This document shows positions 16,745 through 25,225 of a stretch of DNA of 64,000 nt, piece by piece. Position numbers and translations under genes: made by a program. The notes beneath the pieces are model-generated. The model worked only from the letters and a program-made list of their open reading frames with translations, was not told where the DNA came from and made no database searches. How positions within the stretch are numbered: position 1 is the first letter of the stretch; the number at the start of each line of letters is the position of its first letter. The stretch is from Streptomyces sp. JHA26 (lineage in GTDB: Bacteria; Actinomycetota; Actinomycetes; Streptomycetales; Streptomycetaceae): positions 17,606-81,605 of the forward strand of contig NZ_BDJC01000035.1 of NCBI RefSeq assembly GCF_002005565.1. The letters are read 5' to 3'.

Positions 16745-18339
16745 AGGACGTCCTCCGGGGTCTGGGCGTCGGCGGGCTCCGGCACGGCGGCCGCCTCACC
16801 GGGCGGCCCGCCGTGCGTCCACGGCGTCTGTTCCGGGGCGGGCAGCTTCGCGCCGCCGCGCTGCTCGTGCTCGAAGAGGGTGAAGCAGACCAGGTCGCCC
16901 TTCTCGGGCACCGACCCGGCCTCGGGCTCCCTGCCGCGGCCCATCTTGTCCAGGATCCGCAGGACGAGGCCGCCCTCGTCGTCCTCGCCGACGTACTCCG
17001 CGGCCTGCGGCCTGCCGCCCAGCGACCGGTACACCTTCACGCGCTCGCCCAGGTGCGGCCGGTCGTCCGTGCGGACCGTGACCAGCGGGCGCGGACCGGG
17101 CCGCCTGCCCTCGCTGTACGCCATGACCACGTCCACGACCTCGCCCACGAAGGCCTCCCCGGACAGCCGTCGCCCGGCCATCACCAGCGGGTCGTCCAGC
17201 GCCTCCTGCGCCTCCAGCCGGGCCTGCTCGCGCTCGCGCGTGGCGAGCTTGTTCGCCGCCGTCACCGCGTCGTCCCGCCGCGGCTGCGGGGGCTCACCGG
17301 CCAGGACGCGGTCGCGGTGCGAGGTGAACGACCAGCGGTCGCGCGTCCACCGGTCCTCGACGTGCGCCCCGGCGGGCAGCTCCCGCAGCAGGTCCAGGCC
17401 CCGCCACACCGCGTCCCAGGTGGGCCGCGTACGGCTCTCCACCAGAGCGCGGATCTCCCGCTCGGCGGCCGCGAGCGCGCCCAGCCGGTCGTCGGCCTCC
17501 AGCCCGTCCTCGGCGGCGGCGAGCGCCGTGCGCGCGCGGTCGTAGCGCTCGACGGCCGGGGCGAGCAGCTTGTTGTCGAAGGCCGGGTCGGTCGCCGGGC
17601 CCGCGGGCGGGCACCGCAGCTGGCCGTCGGCGTCGCGGGCGAGTTCGGCGTGGCGCGCGGCCTCGGCACCGCTGGGGAACCCCTCCGGCGGGTCGATCCA
17701 CCCGAGCAGCGCCCCCAGGTGCTGGTCCTCCAGGGAGGACTGACCGGTCGCCCAGTGCCGGCCCAGCAGGTCGGTCATGGCGAGGAGGAGGGACGAGCCG
17801 GGCACCCGCGCCCGTTCGCCGTAGTGGGTCAGCCACCGGCCGAGCAGCGGCACCCTCGGCGGCGCGGGATGCGGCGTCTCCGGATCCTCCTCCGCCGTAC
17901 GCCGGAAGCGCATCGACCGGCCGAGCAGCCGCACGAAGTCGATGCCCGCGCGGCTCGGCACGATCAGCTGCGCCGCGTCCGCGCACAGGTCGACCTCGAC
18001 CTTGACCCGCTTGCCGGTCGCCGGGTCGGTCTCGGTGCGCTCGGCGGCCTCGACGTCCTCCGCGCACGCCTCGACGTGCGGCAGCACGATGCCGGCCAGC
18101 TCGGCCAGGAACGCGAAGCGCAGGTCGCGGTCGCGGGGCTGCGGGACGACCAGCAGGTGCGGCGCCCGACGGTCGGTGCCGACCAGCGCGCCCAGCGGGG
18201 CGCCCGCCTCACCGGCGGTGGTCAGCGGCACGAGGACCAGCGGGCGGTCGGACAGGTGCCGGTGCCGGACGGTGGCGGCGGGCTGGGCACGGCCGCTGCG
18301 CACCGCCTCGAGCCGGGCGAGCGTGGTGATCAGCGTCAT
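16741..18339 (-). CDS. unrecognised 532-aa middle protein of nuclease-helicase operon
   Basis: Starts MTLITTLARLEAVRSGRAQP. There is no motif I can assign: no P-loop, no zinc finger and no transmembrane segment. It contains DLCADAAQLIVPSRAGIDFVRLLGRSMRFRRTAEED and PRVPLLGRWLTHYGER-like stretches, and several predicted charged helices. Its C-terminal 140 residues are beta-rich with VKVYRSLGGRPQAAEYVGEDDEG. Four-base overlaps on both sides (ATGA at 18336-18339, GTGA at 16741-16744) show it is co-translated with the nuclease and helicase genes, so it probably bridges or loads them. I recognise no named family. Confidence 0.75.
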   Translation of the reverse strand: MTLITTLARLEAVRSGRAQPAATVRHRHLSDRPLVLVPLTTAGEAGAPLGALVGTDRRAPHLLVVPQPRDRDLRFAFLAELAGIVLPHVEACAEDVEAAERTETDPATGKRVKVEVDLCADAAQLIVPSRAGIDFVRLLGRSMRFRRTAEEDPETPHPAPPRVPLLGRWLTHYGERARVPGSSLLLAMTDLLGRHWATGQSSLEDQHLGALLGWIDPPEGFPSGAEAARHAELARDADGQLRCPPAGPATDPAFDNKLLAPAVERYDRARTALAAAEDGLEADDRLGALAAAEREIRALVESRTRPTWDAVWRGLDLLRELPAGAHVEDRWTRDRWSFTSHRDRVLAGEPPQPRRDDAVTAANKLATREREQARLEAQEALDDPLVMAGRRLSGEAFVGEVVDVVMAYSEGRRPGPRPLVTVRTDDRPHLGERVKVYRSLGGRPQAAEYVGEDDEGGLVLRILDKMGRGREPEAGSVPEKGDLVCFTLFEHEQRGGAKLPAPEQTPWTHGGPPGEAAAVPEPADAQTPEDVL

Positions 18340-19529
18340 ACGGTCACCCCGCCGGTCCCGGCACCGGCCGTCGCGAGGGCCTCCGCCCGCAGCCGCGCCG
18401 CCCGCCGCAGGGCCGCCACCGCCGGGTCGTCCGGGTCGCCGGCCTCCCCGCGCGCCGCCGCCAGCACGTCGTCCACCGTCGACAGCCCGCCGAGCTCGGC
18501 CCGCACCGGGCGGCCCAGCGAGGTCACCGCGCCGGTCTCCCGGGAGCGGGCACGGCAGTGGAAGGCCAGCTCGCACGCGGACAGGCACTCGGGCGCGTAC
18601 GTCGCCGGGACCACCTCGACCGCGGCCGTCAGCTCGTCGGCCGGCAGCGCGGGGGAGAAGCAGACGCCCTCGGGGAGCGCCTCGGCGATCTCCTCGATGC
18701 GGGTGAGGCGGGCCAGCTGGCGACCGGTCACCGCCCGCTGCTTGCGCACGTCGACGGCGGACGCGGTGGGCAGGTTGGAGAAGTCCTTGGGGCAGACCAG
18801 GAGGACGCGGTGCCGCACGCGCGGCGCCGGGTCCAGACGGGCGGCGACCTCCTCCAGCGCCAGCACGTACACCGCGGCCTGCCGGGCGGCGGCGCCCACC
18901 TTCGCCGGGTCCGCGGAGCCGTCCAGCATCGGGAAGGACTTGATCTCGACGACCGTCCAGGTGCCGTCCGGGTGGACGACCACCGCGTCCGGCTCCAGGA
19001 AGGCGGGGGAGCCGGCGACGTCCAGGGCCAGCATCGGGTGGTCCAGGAGCGTCCAGGTGCCGGACGCCCGGGTCGCCTCCCGCAGCGCCAGCGAGGTACG
19101 GGCGGTGCGGCCCTCGGGGCCGGTCGCCGACAGGTCGGGTACCTGCGCCCCGGCGGGCGGCTCGGCACCCCGGTCCAGCCTCTCGTGCACGAGCCGCAGC
19201 AGTTCGGCGCCGCCGTCCGCCTTCACCCGCGCCTCGAAGGCGTTGCCCCGGGTCAGGGCGAACTGCGACTGCCCGAAGACCGACGGCGACCCCAGCGCAC
19301 TCGCCAGCGAACCCTTGTCCACCCCGGCGCCGTCGAGGATCGCCCGTCGCCTGCACCCCGGGTTGGCGGCGAGGGCGGCCAGGGCCCGCGCGTCCAGCGC
19401 CTTCGCCGGGACGTCGGGACCGCGCAGCTCAGCGAGCCGGTGCCGGAGTCCCGTCCCCCGCGTCCGCGGGGGAGGTGTCCGGCTCGGCTCCCGCTCCGAG
19501 CCGCTGTTCGCGCTGCCGTGGAAATCGCT
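18336..19529 (-). CDS. RecB/Cas4-like PD-(D/E)XK nuclease with predicted Fe-S cluster
   Basis: About 397 aa. Nuclease motifs appear in family order: RGNAFEARVK (E99), EPDAVVV (D181), VVEIKSF (E195, K197) and RQAAVYVLAL (the QxxxY motif of RecB/Cas4 nucleases). One cysteine at about residue 59 (ANPGCRRRA) and C-x3-C-x5-C near residues 315-325 (ECLSACELAFHC) are spaced as the iron-sulphur staple of AddB, Cas4 and Dna2. It is first in the nuclease-unknown-helicase operon. Its N-terminus overlaps the end of the PAP2 gene by about 100 bp in another frame. The start is uncertain: GTG 19529 is used, GTG 19577 is possible, and neither has a clear ribosome-binding site. Confidence 0.8.
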   Translation of the reverse strand, partial: SDFHGSANSGSEREPSRTPPPRTRGTGLRHRLAELRGPDVPAKALDARALAALAANPGCRRRAILDGAGVDKGSLASALGSPSVFGQSQFALTRGNAFEARVKADGGAELLRLVHERLDRGAEPPAGAQVPDLSATGPEGRTARTSLALREATRASGTWTLLDHPMLALDVAGSPAFLEPDAVVVHPDGTWTVVEIKSFPMLDGSADPAKVGAAARQAAVYVLALEEVAARLDPAPRVRHRVLLVCPKDFSNLPTASAVDVRKQRAVTGRQLARLTRIEEIAEALPEGVCFSPALPADELTAAVEVVPATYAPECLSACELAFHCRARSRETGAVTSLGRPVRAELGGLSTVDDVLAAARGEAGDPDDPAVAALRRAARLRAEALATAGAGTGGVTV

Positions 19530-20382
19530 CACCCGCGGAAGTCTGGCATCCACCGCTGACAATCGGGGAGTCGGCACCGCCGGAACCCTGCGGGGCGGAA
19601 GCGGGACGCGCGGTGAACAGGGTCCGCGCCCGGTCCGCGACCCGCATCACGAACGGCGCCAGCAGGAAGCCCGCGCCCATCACGGCGGCGCCCGCCACCG
19701 CGTCGAGGAAGTAGTGGTTGGCGGTGCCCATCACCACGATCGTCGTCACCAGCGGGTAGACGACACCGGCCGCCTTCGCCGTGCGCGTGCCGCCGTGGCG
19801 CCACAGCATCACGCCGCACCACAGCGCCCAGCCCACGTGCAGGCTCGGCATGGCCGCGTACTGGTTGGTCATCCCGCCCAGACCGCGCGGCGCGCTCGCC
19901 TCGCCGCCCCACCAGCCGTACGAGCTGTAGTGGGCCATGGTGTCGACGAACCCGTGGCTCGCGTCCAGCAGCCGCGGCGGGCAGGTCGGCAGCAGTGTGA
20001 AGCCGATCAGTCCGATGAACGTGGACGTCATCAGCCAGGTCCGGGCCGCCCGGTAGCGCACGGCGCGCGAGCGGAACAGCCAGACCAGGATCGCCGGGGT
20101 GACGGCGTAGTGCAGCGACGCGTACCAGAAGTCGGCCGGGACGCCGAGCCACGGTTCGCGGGTGAAGAGCCGGTTGAGCGGGTGCTCCGCGTTGAGGTGG
20201 AGCGCCTTCTCGATGTCCAGGAGTGCCAGCCCGTGGTCCACGGCGTCCGAGACGTCACCGCGCACCAGGAGGCGGCCCGCGGAGTAGCAGGCGTACACGA
20301 GGACGATCAGCGGGAGCTCGGTCCACCAGCGGAGCCGAGTCTGCGGGGCCGCCTCGGTGCCCGGTGTCTCGGTGTGCGGCAA
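19429..20382 (-). CDS. PAP2-superfamily membrane phosphatase/transferase
   Basis: A 317-aa multipass membrane protein. It has a PAP2 (phosphatidic acid phosphatase) active-site pair: MPSLHVGWALWCG and GTANHYFLDAVAGAAV, with several hydrophobic helices between residues 20 and 245. Such proteins remove phosphate from lipid or prenyl phosphates, or transfer head groups as in inositol-phosphorylceramide synthases. Start TTG 20382 follows GGGGGAGGG at 8 nt. The C-terminal 60 residues are hydrophilic and share DNA with the start of the nuclease gene; that overlap suggests the frame drifted past an older stop. Confidence 0.82.
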   Translation of the reverse strand: MPHTETPGTEAAPQTRLRWWTELPLIVLVYACYSAGRLLVRGDVSDAVDHGLALLDIEKALHLNAEHPLNRLFTREPWLGVPADFWYASLHYAVTPAILVWLFRSRAVRYRAARTWLMTSTFIGLIGFTLLPTCPPRLLDASHGFVDTMAHYSSYGWWGGEASAPRGLGGMTNQYAAMPSLHVGWALWCGVMLWRHGGTRTAKAAGVVYPLVTTIVVMGTANHYFLDAVAGAAVMGAGFLLAPFVMRVADRARTLFTARPASAPQGSGGADSPIVSGGCQTSAGERFPRQREQRLGAGAEPDTSPADAGDGTPAPAR

Positions 20383-20573
20383 TCCGATCGCCCTCCCCCT
20401 TCTTCTCGCGTGCCCGACGGCGTCGGGCGTGCCACTCTACGGCGTCCGGGGGCCCCGTCCGCGGAGCGCCCCCGGCCCTGAGAGACGCCGGGACGTCCCC
20501 CCGGGTTGCCCGCCCGCGGTGTGAGCGATGATGGAGGGGACTCCTGCGACACCCCTCCCGGAAAGGCCCCTCC

Positions 20574-21200
20574 ATGGCACCGCGCATCCTGCTGGCCCGG
20601 CACGGACAGACCGAGTGGTCGCTGGCCGGCAAGCACACCGGCAGGACCGACGTGCCGCTCCTGGAGGAGGGCCGGCGCGGTGCCGAGCTGCTCGGCGAGC
20701 GCCTGCACCGGGCGCCCCTGGACGGCCTGCCCGGCGTCGAGGTGCGCACCAGCCCCCTGTCCCGCGCCCGCGAGACCTGCGAACTCGCCGGCTTCGGCGA
20801 GCGCGCCCGCACCTGGGACACGCTCATGGAGTGGGACTACGGGGCGTACGAGGGCATGACGCCGGCCGAGATCCAGGCGGTCCGGCCCGGCTGGCTGATC
20901 TGGCGGGACGGGGTCCCGGAGGGCGAGAGCCTGGCCGACGTCACCGCGCGCGCGGACGAGGTGGTCGCGTGGGCACGGGAGGCGGACCGGGACGTCCTGG
21001 TCTTCGCCCACGGACACATCCTGCGGTCGATCGGCGCCCGCTGGCTGGGCCTGCCGCTCGACTTCGCGTCCCGGATCCGGCTGAACCCGACGTCCCTGTC
21101 GACCCTGGGCTGGGCCTACGGCGAACCGGCCATCGAATCCTGGAACGACCTCGGCCACCTGACCGACCGGTCGACACCGCGTCACCGCGTCACCGCGTAA
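20574..21200 (+). CDS. histidine phosphatase family protein (phosphoglycerate-mutase-like)
   Basis: A 208-residue protein with the RHG motif LARHGQTEWSLAGKHTGRTD near the start, the second catalytic His in VFAHGHILRSIGARW and an acidic motif MEWDYGAYEGMTP. The fold is that of cofactor-dependent phosphoglycerate mutase and related broad phosphatases; substrates in the cytoplasm cannot be named. ATG 20574 follows GGAAAGG. The C-terminal residues run into a low-complexity GCGTCACC-rich repeat. It is divergent from the PAP2 gene. Confidence 0.88.
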   Translation: MAPRILLARHGQTEWSLAGKHTGRTDVPLLEEGRRGAELLGERLHRAPLDGLPGVEVRTSPLSRARETCELAGFGERARTWDTLMEWDYGAYEGMTPAEIQAVRPGWLIWRDGVPEGESLADVTARADEVVAWAREADRDVLVFAHGHILRSIGARWLGLPLDFASRIRLNPTSLSTLGWAYGEPAIESWNDLGHLTDRSTPRHRVTA

Positions 21201-21202
21201 CC

Positions 21203-21266
21203 GCGGCGCGGCGTCACCGCGTGGTCGCGGCACTGTGTAGCTGCGGCGCTGCGACACCGTGCAGCT
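21203..21266 (+). repeat. imperfect GCGGC-type short repeats
   Basis: Imperfect units beginning GCGGC at 21203, 21227 and 21243, of 24, 16 and 24 bp, continuing the GTCACCGC runs that end the phosphatase ORF. No coding or regulatory role can be inferred. Confidence 0.3.
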
Positions 21267-21396
21267 GCGGGCGAGTCGTGCCTCCCCGGTGCCCGAACGG
21301 CTCGGGAGGCACCCCTGGGGCGGCACGGGCTGGCACAGCGGCACCCGGTCGGCACCGGCCGAGCGACCCACCCTTACGCCCGCCCCCCCCGGCCGG

Positions 21397-22836
21397 TCAG
21401 GCCGTCCGTGGCAACGACGCGTGCCGTTCCAGGAACGCCGACACCCCCGACGCCCGCCGGTGCGGCAGCAACACCCGTGCCGTCCCCGCCAGCATCGTGT
21501 GGATCCGCGACGACTGGACCTCGCCCAGCAGGTCCAGCACCCGCATCCCCGCCCCGGCCGCCTCGTCGGGCCGCCCGCCCCGCGCCAGGTCGTCGGCCAG
21601 TTCCGCCGAGTACAGCGCGAGGTTCCGCGTGAAGTGCGGGTCCTGCAGTTCGGCCGCCCGGCGCGCGTGCCCGGCCGCCCGGGACCAGTCGCCGAGCGTG
21701 GACCAGCACTGCGCCTCCAGCCCCTCCAGCTCGGCCTCCCCGTAGAAGCTCATCCACTCGGGGTCGGCGTCCGAGGGGCCCCGTTCGAAGAGGAGCTGCG
21801 CACGGGTCAGCGCCTGCTCGCAGCCGACGCGGTCCGCGAGCCCCGCCCAGCCGCCCGCCTCGCGCAGCGCGAGCAGGGACATCAGCCGCGCCGACCCCAG
21901 CGGGCGGGCGGCGCGCTGCGCGGCCTGCGCCGCCCGTACCGCCTCGCGCGGCCGGCCGGTGTCCCGGGCCAGGAACGCCGTGTTGCAGAAGGCGTGCGCC
22001 TCCAGCCCCGGGTCACCGGTCATCCGGGCGGTGGCGAGGGCCTCGGCGTAGTGGGAGCGCGCGTCGTCGAAGCGCCCCGAGTCGTGGGCCAGCCAGCCCA
22101 CGGAGATGGCGAGTTCCCCGGCGCCCGCGTAGAGCCGGTCCGCCGTCGCCTGCCGGGTCGCACCGGCGTCCAGCAGCGCGTACGCGGCGCGCAGCGGGGC
22201 CGCCGCACGCCGGTAGAGCCCGTCGGCGCCGTGCCGGTCGTCGAGCAGCCGGATCCGGCGGACGGCCTCTTCGAGGGCGCCCGCGTCGCTCGTCCCGGCC
22301 CGGTGCGCGGCGCGCGGCGTCGCCTTGGCACCGGTGGCGAACCCCAGGGGACCCAGCGAGACGGCGGTCAGGGTGACGCCGCTCGTCATGAATGCGCGAC
22401 GCAGCACGTCGCTCTCCTCGTTGTCGTCGTGCGTGTCGTACAGGCTGTGCGTGTCATACGGTTCGCCCGCCCCACCTGACTCACTCGTGGCACTCGGCGG
22501 CCGGCCGAGGTGCGCCGGGAGCGCGTCCTCGTCCGTGCGCGCCCGGCGTCCGCGTACGGACGAACGGGGCGCGAACCCCAGATCGGTGAGCGCGCGGCCG
22601 GGGAACATGTGCAGGAACACCCGCTCGTACGCGTAGTTGGGGCAGCGGATCTCGCCCGCCTCCACGCGTCCGATGTAGCGCGCGTCACAGCTGACCCGCT
22701 CGCCGATCTCGCGCGCGGCACGGCGTACCGCCGCGGCGAACTCGGCCGGCGAGCGCTGTCCGCGCAGGCGCCGGAAGGCGAGGTTCGGCCGCGGTGGCCG
22801 ATCGGGCTGGGCGGAGGTCACCGTTGACGACGCCAT
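21397..22836 (-). CDS. NsdA-like HTH/TPR regulator
   Basis: A 479-aa protein. The N-terminal region has an Xre-like helix-turn-helix (EFAAAVRRAAREIGERVSCDARYIGRVEAGEIRCPNYAYERVFLHMFPGR), then the EESDVLRRAFMTSG motif typical of NsdA proteins, and about 270 residues of TPR-like helical repeats (e.g. YAEALATARMTGDPGLEAHAFCNTAFLARDTG). In S. coelicolor NsdA represses antibiotic production and sporulation; whether this paralogue does the same is unknown. ATG 22836 is chosen over upstream codons because GAGAGGA precedes it by 8 nt. It is divergent from the small gene at 23118. Confidence 0.82.
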   Translation of the reverse strand: MASSTVTSAQPDRPPRPNLAFRRLRGQRSPAEFAAAVRRAAREIGERVSCDARYIGRVEAGEIRCPNYAYERVFLHMFPGRALTDLGFAPRSSVRGRRARTDEDALPAHLGRPPSATSESGGAGEPYDTHSLYDTHDDNEESDVLRRAFMTSGVTLTAVSLGPLGFATGAKATPRAAHRAGTSDAGALEEAVRRIRLLDDRHGADGLYRRAAAPLRAAYALLDAGATRQATADRLYAGAGELAISVGWLAHDSGRFDDARSHYAEALATARMTGDPGLEAHAFCNTAFLARDTGRPREAVRAAQAAQRAARPLGSARLMSLLALREAGGWAGLADRVGCEQALTRAQLLFERGPSDADPEWMSFYGEAELEGLEAQCWSTLGDWSRAAGHARRAAELQDPHFTRNLALYSAELADDLARGGRPDEAAGAGMRVLDLLGEVQSSRIHTMLAGTARVLLPHRRASGVSAFLERHASLPRTA

Positions 22837-23117
22837 GGCCGGGTCCTCTCGTGCGAACCGTCGAACCACGCCGGAAGGGGTGTGAGTTGTGGGGATTCTC
22901 CCGGTTGTCACCCCGTTTCCGGCGAGCAAGAACGTACCTGCTGTGACGGACCCGCCACGCGCGGTTCAGCCACAAACCGGATATCTCACCCGGGATCTGC
23001 CATGAAGTGCCATCCTTTGCGGCGGACTTGTCCCGTAGCCGTTGACGGCCTGCCGCGTTGAACCCTGTGGTCCGGGAGGTCCCCGACTCCCGGCCGACTC
23101 GTCCGAGGAGGAGTTCC

Positions 23118-23549
23118 GTGGTGGAGGCCGGGATGGAAGCCGGGATGCAGACCAGTCGGAGCGGCGGTCTCGCAGGCGTCCGAGGCGCGGGCGACGACGG
23201 TGACTGCGACGTCGTCACCGTGCCGGCGCGGCAGGGCCTGGAGGCCGTCGACATTCTCAGGCGGGGAGCCGGTGAGTCGGTGGGCCGTGTGCTCCACGAC
23301 CACGGCTGCGACACCCTCGGTTTCCTGGTGCCCCCGGGCACGGCGGCCGCCTGGGACGTGCCGGGCAGCACCTGCACGGAGACGGCCGGCCGGGGGACGA
23401 GGCTCGCCCCGGTCCCCGAGCCCCCGGTGGAGGGCTCCGACTGGCTGCTGCCGCCCGGCGACGCGGACCTCGCGACCGACCCCGCCGTCCTGCGGGCCGC
23501 GCTGGGGGAGGCGGCCCGGCTGATCGAGGCCGCGGACAGCTGCCGCTGA
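23118..23549 (+). CDS. small conserved Streptomyces protein, Prim-Pol-like segment
   Basis: A 143-aa protein. The part VTVPARQGLEAVDILRRG, CDTLGFLVPPGTAAAWDVPGSTC and DWLLPPGDADLATDP resembles, in my reading, the short Prim-Pol N-terminal-like family seen at 13996-14580. No catalytic residues can be named. The GTG at 23118 follows GAGGAGGA; the upstream alternative at 23058 lacks such a site. Three Cys (CDVV, CDTL, SCR) could bind metal but do not form a recognised motif. Divergent from the NsdA-like gene, which suggests a linked regulation. Confidence 0.7.
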   Translation: MVEAGMEAGMQTSRSGGLAGVRGAGDDGDCDVVTVPARQGLEAVDILRRGAGESVGRVLHDHGCDTLGFLVPPGTAAAWDVPGSTCTETAGRGTRLAPVPEPPVEGSDWLLPPGDADLATDPAVLRAALGEAARLIEAADSCR

Positions 23550-23636
23550 GCACCGGGCGCCGCACGCCCCCCGGCGCCCGGACCGGCTACCCGCCCGGCC
23601 GGACGCGTCGGCGGGGAAGCGTTCGATAATGGCCCG

Positions 23637-24506
23637 ATGGGAAAGTCCAGGAGCGCCCGCCGCGGGCGCGCTGCCGTGGAGGCCGTCGTCGAGGACGTCG
23701 ACGGCGGGATCGCCGAGCTGATACCCGACCGCGAACGGGCGCGGGCCTGGACCCTGCTGATCGACGGCGCCCCGCAGTCGCACGTCGACCTGGACGACCC
23801 GGCGTACCTGTCGTTCGAGTACCAGCGCCGCATCGGGCACGTCATCGACCTGGCCGCCCCGCCCGGAAAGCCCGTCCACGCCGTGCACCTCGGCGGCGGC
23901 GCCCTCACCCTCGCCCGCTACGTCGCCGCCACCCGCCCCCGCTCCACCCAGCAGGTCGTCGAGCGGGACGAGGCCCTGGTCCGACTCGTCCGGCGCGAAC
24001 TCCCCCTGGACCCCGGCGCCCGCATCCGGGTCCGGACCGCCGACGCCCGCGCCGGGCTCGCCAAGGTGCCCGACGGCTGGGCGGACCTGGTCGTCGCGGA
24101 CGTGTTCGGCGGGGCCCGCACCCCGGCGCACCTGACGTCCACCGAGTTCCTCGACGAGGTGCGGCGCGCGCTCGCGCCCGGCGGGGTCTACGTCGCCAAT
24201 CTCGCCGACGGCCCGCCGCTCGCCCACCTGCGCGGCCAGATCGCCACCGCCGCCGACCGCTTCCCCGAACTCGCCCTGATCGCCGACCCCGCGGTGCTGC
24301 GCGGCAAACGCTTCGGCAACGCCGTCCTGGCCGCCGCCGACCGCCCGCTGCCGATCGCCGAGCTCACCCGCCGCGCCGCCTCCGACCCGCACTCCGCGCG
24401 CGTGGAGCACGGCAGGGCCCTGACCGACTTCACCGGAGGCGCCCGGCCCGTGACGGACGCGGCGGCGGTCGCCTCGCCGGCTCCGCCGGCCTCGGCCTTC
24501 CGGTGA
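23637..24506 (+). CDS. spermidine-synthase-like methyltransferase-fold protein
   Basis: A 289-aa soluble protein with a Rossmann fold: HAVHLGGGALTLARYV (SAM-type motif I), a GARIRVRTADARAGL motif and WADLVVADVFGGARTPAHLTSTEFLDEVRRAL, as in spermidine/polyamine aminopropyltransferases. Streptomycete members are widely annotated as spermidine synthase although true aminopropyl transfer is not proven. Cytoplasmic. ATG 23637 has only a weak purine-rich site (GGGGAAG) some 20 nt upstream. It ends 13 bp from the convergent anchored protein. Confidence 0.82.
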   Translation: MGKSRSARRGRAAVEAVVEDVDGGIAELIPDRERARAWTLLIDGAPQSHVDLDDPAYLSFEYQRRIGHVIDLAAPPGKPVHAVHLGGGALTLARYVAATRPRSTQQVVERDEALVRLVRRELPLDPGARIRVRTADARAGLAKVPDGWADLVVADVFGGARTPAHLTSTEFLDEVRRALAPGGVYVANLADGPPLAHLRGQIATAADRFPELALIADPAVLRGKRFGNAVLAAADRPLPIAELTRRAASDPHSARVEHGRALTDFTGGARPVTDAAAVASPAPPASAFR

Positions 24507-24519
24507 TCCGGCAGCCGGC

Positions 24520-25092
24520 TCAGTAACTGCCGACCTCCACCCGCGGCGGGCCGTCGTGCCAGGTGCAGAACACCGACACCCGGTCCGCGCCGGAGGCGAA
24601 CTCCACCCGGATCCACATCTCCGTCTTCCACACCTGCATCGACCAGCCCGCGGCCGGGGCCGCCGACACCAGCGACGCGGACGACGACCCGAGGGCGAAC
24701 ACCGCGCGTCCCCCGTCGGTCTCGTAGCTCCGGACCCGGCCGGAGGCGGTGGGGGGAGGGGGCGCGGGGGCGGGAGCGGTGGCCGGCGCGGTCCGCGAGG
24801 GCGCCGGACCCGGCTCGCGGGGCGTCCGGCTCGGCGTCGCCGACGGGCTGCCGGACCGGCTCGCCGACGGACCGCCCGACGGCGAGGGGCGCGTGGTGGA
24901 CGATGCCGACGGCCCGGAGTCCCGCGCGTCCCGCGCGGCCGCGTCGACCGCCGTGACGGGCAGGGCGCGGGGCGCGTCGTAGGCCGTGCCCGCCATCACC
25001 GTGTGCACGCCCCACCACGACAGCGTGACCGCCGCGCCGGTGGCGAGCAGCCAGGCCAGTACGTGTACGAGTCCTCTGCGCATCGCGGCCAT
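24520..25092 (-). CDS. membrane-anchored Pro/Ser/Thr-rich protein
   Basis: A 190-aa protein. Residues about 4-28 (RRGLVHVLAWLLATGAAVTLSWWG) form an N-terminal membrane anchor, followed by a long low-complexity Ser/Pro/Arg/Thr linker and a C-terminal domain of about 70 residues (SYETDGGRAVFALGSSSASLVSAAPAAG, MWIRVEFASG, FCTWHDGPPRVEVGSY) with one Cys. Most likely the C-terminal part is extracytoplasmic. Function unknown. The start at 25092 is one of two in-frame ATGs (25092, 25083); neither has a strong ribosome-binding site. It is divergent from the response regulator gene. Confidence 0.72.
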   Translation of the reverse strand: MAAMRRGLVHVLAWLLATGAAVTLSWWGVHTVMAGTAYDAPRALPVTAVDAAARDARDSGPSASSTTRPSPSGGPSASRSGSPSATPSRTPREPGPAPSRTAPATAPAPAPPPPTASGRVRSYETDGGRAVFALGSSSASLVSAAPAAGWSMQVWKTEMWIRVEFASGADRVSVFCTWHDGPPRVEVGSY

Positions 25093-25225
25093 ACTGCCCC
25101 ACGCGTCGCACGCGTGTCGCCCGGACGGGGTGGTTCCGAAGGGCGTCCCCTCCCGCTCCCGGGGTCCGCCCGGAGTTGTCCACAGGCCCGCACCGGGCTC
25201 GTCCGCATGGCGTACGGTGCCGCCC

